A stretch of DNA of 5,518 nt from Candidatus Nomurabacteria bacterium (GTDB taxonomy: Bacteria > Patescibacteriota > Saccharimonadia > Saccharimonadales > Saccharimonadaceae), in assembly GCA_031264785.1 (NCBI GenBank), contig JAISDN010000019.1, positions 1 to 5,518 on the forward strand, in the 5' to 3' direction. This document shows positions 5,401-5,518 of the stretch, one piece after another. Under the pieces are notes generated by a model, which saw nothing but the letters and a program-made list of their open reading frames with translations, made no database searches and was not told the DNA's origin. The position numbers and the translations under genes were made by a program. Every line of letters starts with the position of its first letter. Position 1 is the first letter of the stretch.

Positions 5401-5429
5401 ATTATAGCACACTCGCTTTAAAAAGTCAA
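5401..5429 (-). promoter_or_regulatory. Strong sigma-70 promoter of the membrane-protein operon
   Basis: TTGACT (5429-5424) and TATAAT (5406-5401) are separated by exactly 17 bp, with TGC directly before the -10 (extended -10). This is the best promoter in the window. The expected start is near 5394, giving a leader of about 134 nt. The -35 overlaps the TGA stop of the upstream gene fragment, showing how tightly the region is packed. Confidence 0.8.
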
Positions 5430-5518
5430 TGCTGGACTTTCAATTTTCCCTTACCCAAGATGGCGCTCCAAGCCCCCTTGCGGGCGTCAACCGGGTATTT
5501 TTTCTTAACCACAACTTT
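5426..5518 (-). CDS. C-terminal 30 residues of an unidentified protein (cut by window edge)
   Basis: A minus-strand frame enters at the right edge and ends with TGA at 5428-5426. The 30 residues begin KVVVKKKYPV, continue with a DARKGAW motif and end in a Lys-rich tail (GKGKLKVQH). The mix of beta-like Val/Lys strands, a Trp and a Gly-rich turn looks like the end of a real folded protein, and the strand agrees with all neighbours. The GC-rich, balanced codon use resembles uvrB and pfkB more than the orphan genes. I cannot name the family from this fragment. No T-rich terminator follows before the next promoter. Confidence 0.6.
   Translation of the reverse strand, partial: KVVVKKKYPVDARKGAWSAILGKGKLKVQH

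Noticed and set aside
5383..5408. A possible plus-strand promoter, TTGACA followed by TATAGC.
   Set aside because: The spacing is only 14 bp, the -10 is poor, and no plus-strand gene follows; the bases belong to the minus-strand promoter and leader.
5471..5484. A GC-rich hairpin (GCCC and GGGC arms) near the right edge.
   Set aside because: The stem is only four base pairs, no T tract follows on the coding strand, and it lies inside the partial coding region.

Overview
The window is a compact bacterial stretch in which every supported gene reads on the minus strand. Read in transcription order (right to left) it holds: the last 30 codons of an unidentified protein, a pair of small membrane-protein genes, a fructose-bisphosphate aldolase and PfkB-type sugar kinase pair, a tyrosine-rich orphan protein, and the excision-repair helicase UvrB, whose C-terminal end runs off the left edge. 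No RNA gene, CRISPR array, insertion sequence or attachment site was seen.

The likely host is a member of the Candidate Phyla Radiation (Patescibacteria, possibly Saccharibacteria-like). This is an inference from the tight packing, the short divergent aldolase paired with a PfkB kinase, and the apparent use of leaderless mRNAs; no marker gene here proves it. TGA is used as a normal stop (aldolase, tyrosine-rich protein, 106-aa membrane protein, right-edge fragment) and never occurs inside uvrB, which argues against the UGA-recoding lineages (codes 4 and 25).

Region by region: (a) 5426-5518 is the end of an unknown gene. Its stop codon lies inside the -35 box of a strong minus-strand promoter (5401-5429). 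(b) That promoter makes a leader of about 134 nt carrying a 13-bp palindrome, followed by two orphan genes (113 and 106 aa). Each has a near-perfect Shine-Dalgarno sequence, two predicted membrane helices and a similar basic C-terminal tail, so they look like diverged paralogues in one operon. (c) An extended -10 promoter lies exactly six bases before the aldolase ATG. The aldolase stop overlaps the kinase start as ATGA, so the two are probably translationally coupled and work together in hexose-phosphate metabolism. (d) A dispersed-type palindromic repeat follows the kinase, then a promoter, a strong Shine-Dalgarno sequence, a 131-aa Tyr-rich orphan protein and an intrinsic terminator. (e) uvrB follows, again with an extended -10 box exactly six bases before its GTG start and no Shine-Dalgarno sequence.

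The most notable pattern is the split in translation signals. The two conserved transcription units (fba-pfkB and uvrB) look leaderless with identical -10 to start geometry, while the three orphan genes have leaders and textbook Shine-Dalgarno sites. The least understood locus is the two-gene small-membrane-protein operon with its operator-like palindrome. Nothing here can be called a new system with confidence.
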